Assembly: GCF_026262505.1 (NCBI RefSeq)
Contig: NC_067203.1
Coordinates: forward strand, 27,137,411-27,201,410
Source: Trichomonas vaginalis G3
Taxonomy: Eukaryota > Parabasalia > Trichomonadida > Trichomonadidae
DNA: 64,000 bases
Direction of reading: 5' to 3'
The notes beneath the pieces are model-generated. The model worked only from the letters and a program-made list of their open reading frames with translations, was not told the DNA's origin and made no database searches. Within the stretch, counting starts at the first letter, position 1. Every line of letters starts with the position of its first letter. A program made the translations under genes and the position numbers. Below, in pieces: positions 36,301 to 47,346 of the stretch.

Positions 36301-39300
36301 ATGGAGTTATTGTTGGTTTTGGAGTGGTGGTGGTTTGGGTGGTTGATGGAGTTATTGTTGGTTTTGGAGTGGTGGTGGTTTGGGTGGTTGATGGAGTTAT
36401 TGTTGGTTTTGGAGTGGTGGTGGTTTGGGTGGTTGATGGAGTTATTGTTGGTTTTGGAGTGGTGGTGGTTTGGGTGGTTGATGGAGTTATTGTTGGTTTT
36501 GGAGTGGTGGTGGTTTGGGTGGTTGATGGAGTTATTGTTGGTTTTGGAGTGGTGGTGGTTTGGGGTGGTTGATGGAGTTATTGTTGGTTTTGGAGTGGTG
36601 GTGGTTTGGGTGGTTGATGGAGTTATTGTTGGTTTTGGAGTGGTGGTGGTTTGGGTGGTTGATGGAGTTATTGTTGGTTTTGGAGTGGTGGTGGTTTGGG
36701 TGGTTGATGGAGTTATTGTTGGTTTTGGAGTGGTGGTGGTTTGGGTGGTTGATGGAGTTATTGTTGGTTTTGGAGTGGTGGTGGTTTGGGTGGTTGATGG
36801 AGTTATTGTTGGTTTTGGAGTGGTGGTGGTTTGGGTGGTTGATGGAGTTATTGTTGGTTTTGGAGTGGTGGTGGTTTGGGTGGTTGATGGAGTTATTGTT
36901 GGTTTTGGAGTGGTGGTGGTTTGGGTGGTTGATGGAGTTATTGTTGGTTTTGGAGTGGTGGTGGTTGGGTGGTTGATGGAGTTATTGTTGGTTTTGGAGT
37001 GGTGGTGGTTTGGGTGGTTGATGGAGTTATTGTTGGTTTTGGAGTGGTGGTGGTTTGGGTGGTTGATGGAGTTATTGTTGGTTTTGGAGTGGTGGTGGTT
37101 TGGGTGGTTGATGGAGTTATTGTTGGTTTTGGAGTGGTGTGGTTTGGGTGGTTGATGGAGTTATTGTTGGTTTTGGAGTGGTGGTGGTTTGGGTGGTTGA
37201 TGGAGTTATTGTTGGTTTTGGAGTGGTGGTGGTTTGGGTGGTTGATGGAGTTATTGTTGGTTTTGGAGTGGTGGTGGTTTGGGTGGTTGATGGAGTTATT
37301 GTTGGTTTTGGAGTGGTGGTGGTTTGGGTGGTTGATGGAGTTATTGTTGGTTTTGGAGTGGTGGTGGTTTGGGTGGTTGATGGAGTTATTGTTGGTTTTG
37401 GAGTGGTGGTGGTTTGGGTGGTTGATGGAGTTATTGTTGGTTTTGGAGTGGTGGTGGTTTGGGTGGTTGATGGAGTTATTGTTGGTTTTGGAGTGGTGGT
37501 GGTTTGGGTGGTTGATGGAGTTATTGTTGGTTTTGGAGTGGTGGTGGTTTGGGTGGTTGATGGAGTTATTGTTGGTTTTGGAGTGGTGGTGGTTTGGGTG
37601 GTTGATGGAGTTATTGTTGGTTTTGGAGTGGTGGTGGTTTGGGTGGTTGATGGAGTTATTGTTGGTTTTGGAGTGGTGGTGGTTTGGGTGGTTGATGGAG
37701 TTATTGTTGGTTTTGGAGTGGTGGTGGTTTGGGTGGTTGATGGAGTTATTGTTGGTTTTGGAGTGGTGGTGGTTTGGGTGGTTGATGGAGTTATTGTTGG
37801 TTTTGGAGTGGTGGTGGTTTGGGTGGTTGATGGAGTTATTGTTGGTTTTGGAGTGGTGGTGGTTTGGGTGGTTGATGGAGTTATTGTTGGTTTTGGAGTG
37901 GTGGTGGTTTGGGTGGTTGATGGAGTTATTGTTGGTTTTGGAGTGGTGGTGGTTTGGGTGGTTGATGGAGTTATTGTTGGTTTTGGAGTGGTGGTGGTTT
38001 GGGTGGTTGATGGAGTTATTGTTGGTTTTGGAGTGGTGGTGGTTTGGGTGGTTGATGGAGTTATTGTTGGTTTTGGAGTGGTGGTGGTTTGGGTGGTTGA
38101 TGGAGTTATTGTTGGTTTTGGAGTGGTGGTGGTTTGGGTGGTTGATGGAGTTATTGTTGGTTTTGGAGTGGTGGTGGTTTGGGTGGTTGATGGAGTTATT
38201 GTTGGTTTTGGAGTGGTGGTGGTTTGGGTGGTTGATGGAGTTATTGTTGGTTTTGGAGTGGTGGTGGTTTGGGTGGTTGATGGAGTTATTGTTGGTTTTG
38301 GAGTGGTGGTGGTTTGGGTGGTTGATGGAGTTATTGTTGGTTTTGGAGTGGTGGTGGTTTGGGTGGTTGATGGAGTTATTGTTGGTTTTGGAGTGGTGGT
38401 GGTTTGGGTGGTTGATGGAGTTATTGTTGGTTTTGGAGTGGTGGTGGTTTGGGTGGTTGATGGAGTTATTGTTGGTTTTGGAGTGGTGGTGGTTTGGGTG
38501 GTTGATGGAGTTATTGTTGGTTTTGGAGTGGTGGTGGTTTGGGTGGTTGATGGAGTTATTGTTGGTTTTGGAGTGGTGGTGGTTTGGGTGGTTGATGGAG
38601 TTATTGTTGGTTTTGGAGTGGTGGTGGTTTGGGTGGTTGATGGAGTTATTGTTGGTTTTGGAGTGGTGGTGGTTTGGGTGGTTGATGGAGTTATTGTTGG
38701 TTTTGGAGTGGTGGTGGTTTGGGTGGTTGATGGAGTTATTGTTGGTTTTGGAGTGGTGGTGGTTTGGGTGGTTGATGGAGTTATTGTTGGTTTTGGAGTG
38801 GTGGTGGTTTGGGTGGTTGATGGAGTTATTGTTGGTTTTGGAGTGGTGGTGGTTTGGGTGGTTGATGGAGTTATTGTTGGTTTTGGAGTGGTGGTGGTTT
38901 GGGTGGTTGATGGAGTTATTGTTGGTTTTGGAGTGGTGGTGGTTTGGGTGGTTGATGGAGTTATTGTTGGTTTTGGAGTGGTGGTGGTTTGGGTGGTTGA
39001 TGGAGTTATTGTTGGTTTTGGAGTGGTGGTGGTTTGGGTGGTTGATGGAGTTATTGTTGGTTTTGGAGTGGTGGTGGTTTGGGTGGTTGATGGAGTTATT
39101 GTTGGTTTTGGAGTGGTGGTGGTTTGGGTGGTTGATGGAGTTATTGTTGGTTTTGGAGTGGTGGTGGTTTGGGTGGTTGATGGAGTTATTGTTGGTTTTG
39201 GAGTGGTGGTGGTTTGGGTGGTTGATGGAGTTATTGTTGGTTTTGGAGTGGTGGTGGTTTGGGTGGTTGATGGAGTTATTGTTGGTTTTGGAGTGGTGGT

Positions 39301-41247
39301 GGTTTGGGTGGTTGATGGAGTTATTGTTGGTTTTGGAGTGGTGGTGGTTTGGGTGGTTGATGGAGTTATTGTTGGTTTTGGAGTGGTGGTGGTTTGGGTG
39401 GTTGATGGAGTTATTGTTGGTTTTGGAGTGGTGGTGGTTTGGGTGGTTGATGGAGTTATTGTTGGTTTTGGAGTGGTGGTGGTTTGGGTGGTTGATGGAG
39501 TTATTGTTGGTTTTGGAGTGGTGGTGGTTTGGGTGGTTGATGGAGTTATTGTTGGTTTTGGAGTGGTGGTGGTTTGGGTGGTTGATGGAGTTATTGTTGG
39601 TTTTGGAGTGGTGGTGGTTTGGGTGGTTGATGGAGTTATTGTTGGTTTTGGAGTGGTGGTGGTTTGGGTGGTTGATGGAGTTATTGTTGGTTTTGGAGTG
39701 GTGGTGGTTTGGGTGGTTGATGGAGTTATTGTTGGTTTTGGAGTGGTGGTGGTTTGGGTGGTTGATGGAGTTATTGTTGGTTTTGGAGTGGTGGTGGTTT
39801 GGGTGGTTGATGGAGTTATTGTTGGTTTTGGAGTGGTGGTGGTTTGGGTGGTTGATGGAGTTATTGTTGGTTTTGGAGTGGTGGTGGTTTGGGTGGTTGA
39901 TGGAGTTATTGTTGGTTTTGGAGTGGTGGTGGTTTGGGTGGTTGATGGAGTTATTGTTGGTTTTGGAGTGGTGGTGGTTTGGGTGGTTGATGGAGTTATT
40001 GTTGGTTTTGGAGTGGTGGTGGTTTGGGTGGTTGATGGAGTTATTGTTGGTTTTGGAGTGGTGGTGGTTTGGGTGGTTGATGGAGTTATTGTTGGTTTTG
40101 GAGTGGTGGTGGTTTGGGTGGTTGATGGAGTTATTGTTGGTTTTGGAGTGGTGGTGGTTTGGGTGGTTGATGGAGTTATTGTTGGTTTTGGAGTGGTGGT
40201 GGTTTGGGTGGTTGATGGAGTTATTGTTGGTTTTGGAGTGGTGGTGGTTTGGGTGGTTGATGGAGTTATTGTTGGTTTTGGAGTGGTGGTGGTTTGGGTG
40301 GTTGATGGAGTTATTGTTGGTTTTGGAGTGGTGGTGGTTTGGGTGGTTGATGGAGTTATTGTTGGTTTTGGAGTGGTGGTGGTTTGGGTGGTTGATGGAG
40401 TTATTGTTGGTTTTGGAGTGGTGGTGGTTTGGGTGGTTGATGGAGTTATTGTTGGTTTTGGAGTGGTGGTGGTTTGGGTGGTTGATGGAGTTATTGTTGG
40501 TTTTGGAGTGGTGGTGGTTTGGGTGGTTGATGGAGTTATTGTTGGTTTTGGAGTGGTGGTGGTTTGGGTGGTTGATGGAGTTATTGTTGGTTTTGGAGTG
40601 GTGGTGGTTTGGGTGGTTGATGGAGTTATTGTTGGTTTTGGAGTGGTGGTGGTTTGGGTGGTTGATGGAGTTATTGTTGGTTTTGGAGTGGTGGTGGTTT
40701 GGGTGGTTGATGGAGTTATTGTTGGTTTTGGAGTGGTGGTGGTTTGGGTGGTTGATGGAGTTATTGTTGGTTTTGGAGTGGTGGTGGTTTGGGTGGTTGA
40801 TGGAGTTATTGTTGGTTTTGGAGTGGTGGTGGTTTGGGTGGTTGATGGAGTTATTGTTGGTTTTGGAGTGGTGGTGGTTTGGGTGGTTGATGGAGTTATT
40901 GTTGGTTTTGGAGTGGTGGTGGTTTGGGTGGTTGATGGAGTTATTGTTGGTTTTGGAGTGGTGGTGGTTTGGGTGGTTGATGGAGTTATTGTTGGTTTTG
41001 GAGTGGTGGTGGTTTGGGTGGTTGATGGAGTTATTGTTGGTTTTGGAGTGGTGGTGGTTTGGGTGGTTGATGGAGTTATTGTTGGTTTTGGAGTGGTGGT
41101 GGTTTGGGTGGTTGATGGAGTTATTGTTGGTTTTGGAGTGGTGGTGGTTTGGGTGGTTGATGGAGTTATTGTTGGTTTTGGAGTGGTGGTGGTTTGGGTG
41201 GTTGATGGAGTTATTGTTGGTTTTGGAGTGGTGGTGGTTTGGGTGGT
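33352..41247. repeat. 45-bp minisatellite, about 175 copies
   Basis: The unit GGTTGATGGAGTTATTGTTG plus 25 further bases repeats with almost no variation; only about seven units differ, near 33660, 34627, 35255, 36218, 36555, 36964 and 37138. Because 45 is divisible by three and the unit has stops in only one frame per strand, very long frames exist on both strands. Those of 957 to 1450 codons are not credible genes. On the minus strand one frame reads as a Thr/Pro repeat (TTTTPKPTITPSTTQ), like mucin-type stalks of surface proteins, which could mean the array arose inside such a gene. Near-identity suggests recent expansion or assembly inflation. Confidence 0.95.
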
Positions 41248-41990
41248 TTTGACATGTTTTGATATGTTTTGATATGTTATGATAAGTCATTTACGATGAA
41301 GTTTTGACATGTTATGATATGTTATGCTAAGTCATTTACGATGAAGTTTTGACATGTTACGATATGTTTTGATATGTTATGATAAGTCATTTACGATGAA
41401 GTTTTGACATGTTTTGATATGTTTTGATATGTTATGATAAGTCATTTACGATGAAGTTTTGACAAGTTATGATATGTTATGATAAGTTATTTACGATGAA
41501 GTTTCACATGTTATGATATGTTATGATAAGTCATTTACGATGAAGTTTTGACATGTTATGATATGTTTTGATATGTTATGATAAGTCATTTACGATGAAG
41601 TTTTGACATGTTATGATTTGTTATGATAAGTCATTTACGATGAAGTTTTGACATGTTTTGATATGTTTTGATATGTTATGATAAGTCATTTACGATGAAG
41701 TTTTGACATGTTATGATATGTTATGATAAGTCATTTACGATGAAGTTTTGACATGTTTTGATATGTTTTGATATGTTATGATAAGTCATTTACGATGAAG
41801 TTTTGACATGTTTTGATATGTTATGATAAGTCATTTACGATGAAGTTTTGACATGTTATGATATGTTTGACAATAAAGTGTTCCGATAAAGTTTGTGTTT
41901 ATGTTTGACAATAAAGTGTTCCGATAAAGTTTGTGTTTATGTTTGACAATAAAGTGTTCCGATAAAGTTTGTGTTTGATTTGAATTTATT
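41248..41990. repeat. Satellite A (45/56-bp and 38-bp units)
   Basis: Units GATAAGTCATTTACGATGAA + GTTTTGACATGTTATGATATGTTAT (45 bp, with 11-bp size variants) end in three copies of a 38-bp unit beginning GTTTGACAATAAAGTGTTCC. No genes. Confidence 0.9.
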
Positions 41991-42339
41991 TTTACATTAA
42001 TCCACTATGTTGTCAAAATGTCACATTGTCTCATTTTTCAGAAAAGTTAAATAACCGAGTGACACATGGTGGCATAGTGACCTCACCATGTTGTCAAAAC
42101 TGTATTTCTTATGATTTAATAAACATTCCCGCCAAACGAGGAGGATTCATTGGAGGATTCATTGGAGGATTCATTTCTCGTCAAATATGCAATGTAATGT
42201 TGTTATCATTTTTAAAAAGAAGTTAGTTGTCATGGTAGTACATAGTGGCATAGTGACACCTTCAAAAATTAATTCATTATTGAATAACATGAAATCATAT
42301 CAACATTCCCGCCAAATACAAAAAAATGAAAATGGGAAG

Positions 42340-42357
42340 GGGTGGTCCCCGCCACCC
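42340..42357 (-). terminator. Terminator-like hairpin of cassette 1
   Basis: GGGTGG, a six-base loop, CCACCC, located about 30 bases beyond the stop of the 49-residue ORF. Equivalent hairpins occur at 46473-46490 and 62026-62043 behind other cassette genes. Confidence 0.5.
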
Positions 42358-42385
42358 ATAAATCTTTATTGACAATAATTGACAC

Positions 42386-42535
42386 CTAATTATTGTATGG
42401 TCTTCCTATTCCAGTTTCTGTATCGTATATTGCTAACTGTCCGATAAAGATTGGGAATGTGAACCATTCACCGTCATCACTGACGTAATAGTGACCGCGA
42501 GCGTTACTTGAATTCCAGTAGAGAATTATTTCCAT
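42386..42535 (-). CDS. 49-residue ORF, cassette 1
   Basis: MEIILYWNSSNARGHYYVSD... to ...GIGRPYNN: a compact, beta-rich mini-protein with the pattern of a WW- or small SH3-like domain (aromatic Y/W pairs around a D-D-G turn), though no family can be claimed. The start lies directly behind the common leader (ATCTATGG), as in the other cassette genes. An identical copy is at 46519-46668. Selection to stay intact cannot be judged because the duplication is recent. Confidence 0.55.
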   Translation of the reverse strand: MEIILYWNSSNARGHYYVSDDGEWFTFPIFIGQLAIYDTETGIGRPYNN

Positions 42536-42640
42536 AGATAAATAGAAAAGAAATTTCATTTTTCAGTTGAGGATGATTGTTTTTGCATCATATTTTTTCA
42601 GTTGAGGACGAAGTGCAAATCTTCACTTCGTCAAAAAAAG
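42536..42640 (-). promoter_or_regulatory. Common cassette leader (representative copy)
   Basis: Reading towards the gene it has a hairpin GACGAAGTG/CACTTCGTC (42607-42632), a CCTCAACTGAAAAA box, about 27 bases with ATGATGCAAAAACAATCAT, a second CCTCAACTGAAAAA box and TTTCTTTTCTATTTATCT to the ATG. The two boxes contain CAACTG, which fits the Myb consensus YAACKG. Other hairpins of this leader lie at 43120-43145, 46740-46765, 47250-47275, 51361-51386, 51871-51896, 61918-61943 (diverged) and 62785-62810. Confidence 0.65.
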
Positions 42641-42715
42641 GGAGAGGAGGATTCATTGGAGGATTCATTTCAAATACAAAAAAATGAAATAGGAAACATA
42701 GGTAAATATACCTCA

Positions 42716-43049
42716 CCGCGTGTTATACCACACCTATCGAATTTTCCCACTTGATCAGAGTGGGTTAGTCGATAAGATGTACTCCTTTCCACCGGTTCTT
42801 TTCCATTAGTCACCAATCCCGACTAATGAAACTTTCACGAACTCCCTTTAATTTGGGATCCGTTACTCCTCGCGATTTGTAACAGTAGTGACCTCATCAC
42901 CGCTGTCGCAAACCCAGTTTTCTACATAACTCGCCATTCCAGGACTTAGTTATGCAGCTGTTATTCGTGCCTTTGAAACCTACCACCCTTCAAAGACCAA
43001 TAACTTTGCATGAACCCCCATTCCGGACCAGTTCAAACAAACCATATAG
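42716..43049 (-). ncRNA. Structured RNA candidate, copy A
   Basis: About 333 bases without any frame over some 30 codons, directly behind the common leader. Read on the minus strand it folds into consecutive hairpins: TGAACT/GGTTCA, GTTATT...AATAAC around CTTTGAA/TTCAAAG, CTGCATAACT/AGTTATGTAG, an interrupted stem with GACAG/CTGTT and GGTGA/TCACT, CATTAGTC/GACTAATG extended by TTT/GAA, and CTTATCGA/TCGATAGG around CCCACT/AGTGGG. Several stem extensions use G-U pairs that would be A-C mismatches on the plus strand, so the minus strand is the likely RNA. Function unknown. Confidence 0.65.
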
Positions 43050-43150
43050 ATAAATAGAAAAGAAATTTCATTTTTCAGTTGAGGATGATTGTTTTTTGCA
43101 TCATATTTTTTCAGTTGAGGACGAAGTGCAAATCTTCACTTCGTCAAAAA

Positions 43151-43349
43151 AGGGAGAGGAGGATTCATTCCCGTTAAATGAGGTATCAACATTCCCGCAA
43201 AACGAGGAGGATTAATTCTCACCAAATATGTGATTTATTATTTTTCATGTCAATTATGGGTGAATAATGATCATATGTTGAAATTAGCTCATTGTTAAAA
43301 TAACAAAAAATAACTTATAATTTAATATTGACATTCCCGCCAAACGAGG
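43151..43349. other. Spacer with CATTCCCG motifs
   Basis: Contains two variant CATTCCCG(T/C) motifs and one full ATTCCCGCCAAA at 43333-43344; otherwise plain AT-rich DNA. Confidence 0.45.
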
Positions 43350-46095
43350 AGATCCACGATGAAGTTATGATATGTTTTGATAAATCATCCACGATGAAGT
43401 TATGATAAGTTTTGATAAATCATCCACGATGAAGTTATGATATGTTATGATATGTTATGATATGTTATGATATGTTTTGACATGTTTTGACATGTTTTGA
43501 TAAATCATCCACGATGAAGTTTTGATATGTTATGATATGTTTTGATATGTTTTGATGAAGTTTTGATAAGTCATTTTATGATAAGTTTCGACAAGTTTTG
43601 ATAAGTCATGACAAGTCATGATAACTTATAATTTAATATCAACATTCCCGCCAAACGAGGAGATCCACGATGAAGTTATGATATGTTTTGATAAATCATC
43701 CACGATGAAGTTATGATATGTTTTGATAAATCATCCACGATGAAGTTATGATATGTTTTGATAAATCATCCACAATGAAGTTTTGACATGTTTTGACATG
43801 GTTGACAATAAAGTGTTCCGATAAAGTTTGTGTTTATGTTTGACAATAAAGTGTTCCGATGAAGTTTTGACATGTTATGATATGTTTTGATATGTTATGA
43901 TAAGTCATTTACGATGAAGTTTTGACATGTTATGATATGTTATGATAAGTCATTTACGATGAAGTTTTGACATGTTTTGATATGTTATGATAAGTCATTT
44001 ACGATGAAGTTTTGACATGTTTTGATATGTTTTGATATGTTATGATAAGTCATTTACGATGAAGTTTTGACATGTTATGATATGTTATGATAAGTCATTT
44101 ACGATGAAGTTTTGACATGTTATGATATGTTTGACAATAAAGTGTTCCGATAAAGTTTGTGTTTATGTTTGACAATAAAGTGTTCCGATAAAGTTTGTGT
44201 TTATGTTTGACAATAAAGTGTTCCGATGAAGTTTTGACATGTTATGATATGTTTGACAATAAAGTGTTCCGATGAAGTTTTGACATGTTATGATATGTTT
44301 TGATATGTTATGATAAGTCATTTACGATGAAATTTTGACATGTTATGATATGTTATGATAAGTCATTTACGATGAAGTTTTGACATGTTACGATATGTTA
44401 TGATATGTTATGATAAGTCATTTACGATGAAGTTTTGACATGTTTTGATATGTTATGATAAGTCATTTACGATGAAGTTTTGACATGTTATGATATGTTA
44501 TGATAAGTCATTTACGATGAAGTTTTGATATGTTATGATATGTTATGATAAGTCATTTACGATGAAGTTTTGACATGTTATGATATGTTATGATAAGTCA
44601 TTTACGATGAAGTTTTGACATGTTATGATATGTTTGACAATAAAGTGTTCCGATAAAGTTTGTGTTTATGTTTGACAATAAAGTGTTCCGATGAAGTTTT
44701 GACATGTTATGATATGTTATGATATGTTATGATAAGTCATTTACGATGAAGTTTTGACATGTTATGATATGTTTGACAATAAAGTGTTCCGATAAAGTTG
44801 TGTTTATGTTTGACAATAAAGTGTTCCGATGAAGTTTTGACATGTTATGATATGTTTGACAATAAAGTGTTCCGATAAAGTTTGTGTTTATGTTTGACAA
44901 TAAAGTGTTCCGATGAAGTTTTGACATGTTATGATATGTTTTGATATGTTATGATAAGTCATTTACGATGAAGTTTTGACATGTTATGATATGTTATGAT
45001 AAGTCATTTACGATGAAGTTTTGACATGTTTTGATATGTTATGATAAGTCATTTACGATGAAGTTTTGACATGTTTTGATATGTTTTGATATGTTATGAT
45101 AAGTGATTTACGATGAAGTTTTGACATGTTATGATATGTTTGACAATAAAGTGTTCCGATAAAGTTTGTGTTTATGTTTGACAATAAAGTGTTCCGATGA
45201 AGTTTTGACATGTTATGTATGTTTGACAATAAAGTGTTTCCGATAAAGTTTGTGTTTATGTTTGACAATAAAGTGTTCCGATGAAGTTTTGACATGTTAT
45301 GATATGTTTTGATATGTTATGATAAGTCATTTACGATGAAGTTTTGACATGTTATGATATGTTATGATATGTTATGATAAGTCATTTACGATGAAGTTTT
45401 GACATGTTATGATATGTTTGACAATAAAGTGTTCCGATAAAGTTTGTGTTTATGTTTGACAATAAAGTGTTCCGATGAAGTTTTGACATGTTATGATATG
45501 TTTTGATATGTTATGATAAGTCATTTACGATGAAGTTTTGACATGTTATGATATGTTATGATAAGTCATTTACGATGAAGTTTTGACATGTTACGATATG
45601 TTTTGATATGTTATGATAAGTCATTTACGATGAAGTTTTGACATGTTTTGATATGTTTTGATATGTTATGATAAGTGATTTACGATGAAGTTTTGACATG
45701 TTATGATATGTTTGACAATAAAGTGTTCCGATAAAGTTTGTGTTTATGTTTGACAATAAAGTGTTCCGATGAAGTTTTGACATGTTATGATATGTTTTGA
45801 TATGTTATGATAAGTCATTTACGATGAAGTTTTGACATGTTATGATATGTTATGATAAGTCATTTACGATGAAGTTTTGACATGTTATGATATGTTTGAC
45901 AATAAAGTGTTCCGATAAAGTTTGTGTTTATGTTTGACAATAAAGTGTTCCGATGAAGTTTTGACATGTTATGATATGTTTGACAATAAAGTGTTCCGAT
46001 AAAGTTTTGACATGTTATGATATGTTTGACAATAAAGTGTTCCGATAAAGTTTGTGTTTATGTTTGACAATAAAGTGTTCCGATAAAGTTTGTGT
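43350..46095. repeat. Satellite A, second block
   Basis: Mix of the ACGATGAAGTTTTGACATG units (43350-43795 and onwards) and the 38-bp GTTTGACAATAAAGTG units in changing order; another ATTCCCGCCAAA stands at 43644-43655. Short frames here (for example near 44727 and 45053, minus) repeat the satellite and are not genes. Confidence 0.9.
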
Positions 46096-46518
46096 TTGAT
46101 TTGAATTTATTTTTACATTAATCCACTATGTTGTCAAAATGTCACATTGTCTCATTTTTCAGAAAAGTTAAATAACCGAGTGACACATGGTGGCATAGTG
46201 ACCTCACCATGTTGTCAAAACTGTATTTCTTATGATTTAATATCAACATTCCCGCCAAACGAGGAGGATTCATTGGAGGATTCATTGGAGGATTCATTGG
46301 AGGATTCATTCTCGTCAAATATGCAATGTAATGTTGTTATCATTTTTAAAAAGAAGTTAGTTGTCATGGTAGTACATAGTGGCATAGTGACACCTTCAAA
46401 AATAATTCATTATTGAATAACATGAAATCATATCAACATTCCCGCCAAATACAAAAAAATGAAAATGGGAAGGGGTGGTCCCCGCCACCCATAAATCTTT
46501 ATTGACAATAATTGACAC

Positions 46519-46668
46519 CTAATTATTGTATGGTCTTCCTATTCCAGTTTCTGTATCGTATATTGCTAACTGTCCGATAAAGATTGGGAATGTGAACCAT
46601 TCACCGTCATCACTGACGTAATAGTGACCGCGAGCGTTACTTGAATTCCAGTAGAGAATTATTTCCAT
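46519..46668 (-). CDS. 49-residue ORF, cassette 3
   Basis: Same protein as the ORF at 42386-42535, with the common leader at 46669-46775, a terminator-like hairpin at 46473-46490 and the trailer motif at 46438-46449. Retained intact in both copies. Confidence 0.55.
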   Translation of the reverse strand: MEIILYWNSSNARGHYYVSDDGEWFTFPIFIGQLAIYDTETGIGRPYNN

Positions 46669-46847
46669 AGATAAATAGAAAAGAAATTTCATTTTTCAGT
46701 TGAGGATGATTGTTTTTGCATCATATTTTTTCAGTTGAGGACGAAGTGCAAATCTTCACTTCGTCAAAAAAGGGAGAGGAGGATTCATTGGAGGATTCAT
46801 TTCAAATACAAAAAAATGAAATAGGAAACATAGGTAAATATACCTCA

Positions 46848-47180
46848 CCGCGTGTTATACCACACCTATCGAATTTCCCACTTGATCAGAGTGGGTTAGT
46901 CGATAAGATGTACTCCTTTCCACCGGTTCTTTTCCATTAGTCACCAATCCCGACTAATGAAACTTTCACGAACTCCCTTTAATTTGGGATCCGTTACTCC
47001 TCGCGATTTGTAACAGTAGTGACCTCATCACCGCTGTCGCAAACCCAGTTTTCTACATAACTCGCCATTCCAGGACTTAGTTATGCAGCTGTTATTCGTG
47101 CCTTTGAAACCTACCACCCTTCAAAGACCAATAACTTTGCATGAACCCCCATTCCGGACCAGTTCAAACAAACCATATAG
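46848..47180 (-). ncRNA. Structured RNA candidate, copy B
   Basis: Same 333-base element as copy A (which has one extra T), behind the common leader at 47181-47277. All described stems are unchanged. Confidence 0.65.
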
Positions 47181-47332
47181 ATAAATAGAAAAGAAATTTC
47201 ATTTTTCAGTTGAGGATGATTGTTTTTGCATCATATTTTTTCAGTTGAGGACGAAGTGCAAATCTTCACTTCGTCAAACATTCCCGCCAACATTAACGAT
47301 GATGTTTGATAAATCATCAGGGTGAAAAAACG

Positions 47333-47346
47333 GGTGAGATCTCACC
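47333..47346. promoter_or_regulatory. GATC-centred palindrome outside the Maverick
   Basis: GGTGAGATCTCACC with GGGTGAAAAAACG before and TCTTCACCTAAACAC after it: the same module as at 21029 and 9895 in the left Maverick, here at the start of the large satellite. Confidence 0.55.

Larger units (their letters stand above)
42304..42640 (-). other. Cassette 1: leader + 49-residue ORF + trailer
   Basis: Constant leader at 42536-42640, payload 42535-42386, and trailer with a GGGTGG/CCACCC hairpin at 42340-42357 and the ATTCCCGCCAAATACAAAAA motif at its outer end. First of eight such units, all on the minus strand. Confidence 0.7.
41991..43150. repeat. Duplicated cassette block, copy 1
   Basis: Holds a single unit related to the 12.0-12.5 kb repeat, a GGAGGATTCATT short array, the 49-residue ORF cassette and the first structured-RNA cassette. 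The block recurs almost unchanged at 46096-47277, offset about 4.13 kb. Confidence 0.85.
46096..47277. repeat. Duplicated cassette block, copy 2
   Basis: Near-identical to 41991-43150, with one more GGAGGATTCATT unit. Holds cassettes 3 and 4. Confidence 0.85.

Noticed and set aside
33245-41290. Very long open frames (up to about 1450 codons) on both strands of the minisatellite
   Set aside because: They result from a 45-bp unit without stops in several frames, are made only of the repeat, and one begins across the N gap. No credible start, domain or end.
42026-42372. Short plus-strand frames over the duplicated block (also 46147, 46710, 51331)
   Set aside because: They lie opposite the cassette leader and are made of the GGAGGATTCATT repeat and leader hairpin; a shadow of non-coding sequence.
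42716-43049. The 333-base element as rRNA or tRNA
   Set aside because: A short GGGTTAGTCGAT resembles an LSU rRNA phrase, but the flanking bases do not fit as far as I can recall, and no tRNA cloverleaf with a plausible anticodon was seen. A database search could overturn this.
42716-43049. The 333-base element as a hammerhead ribozyme
   Set aside because: GAAAC and GTGATGAG occur, but the CTGATGA core is absent on both strands and the stems do not join as required.
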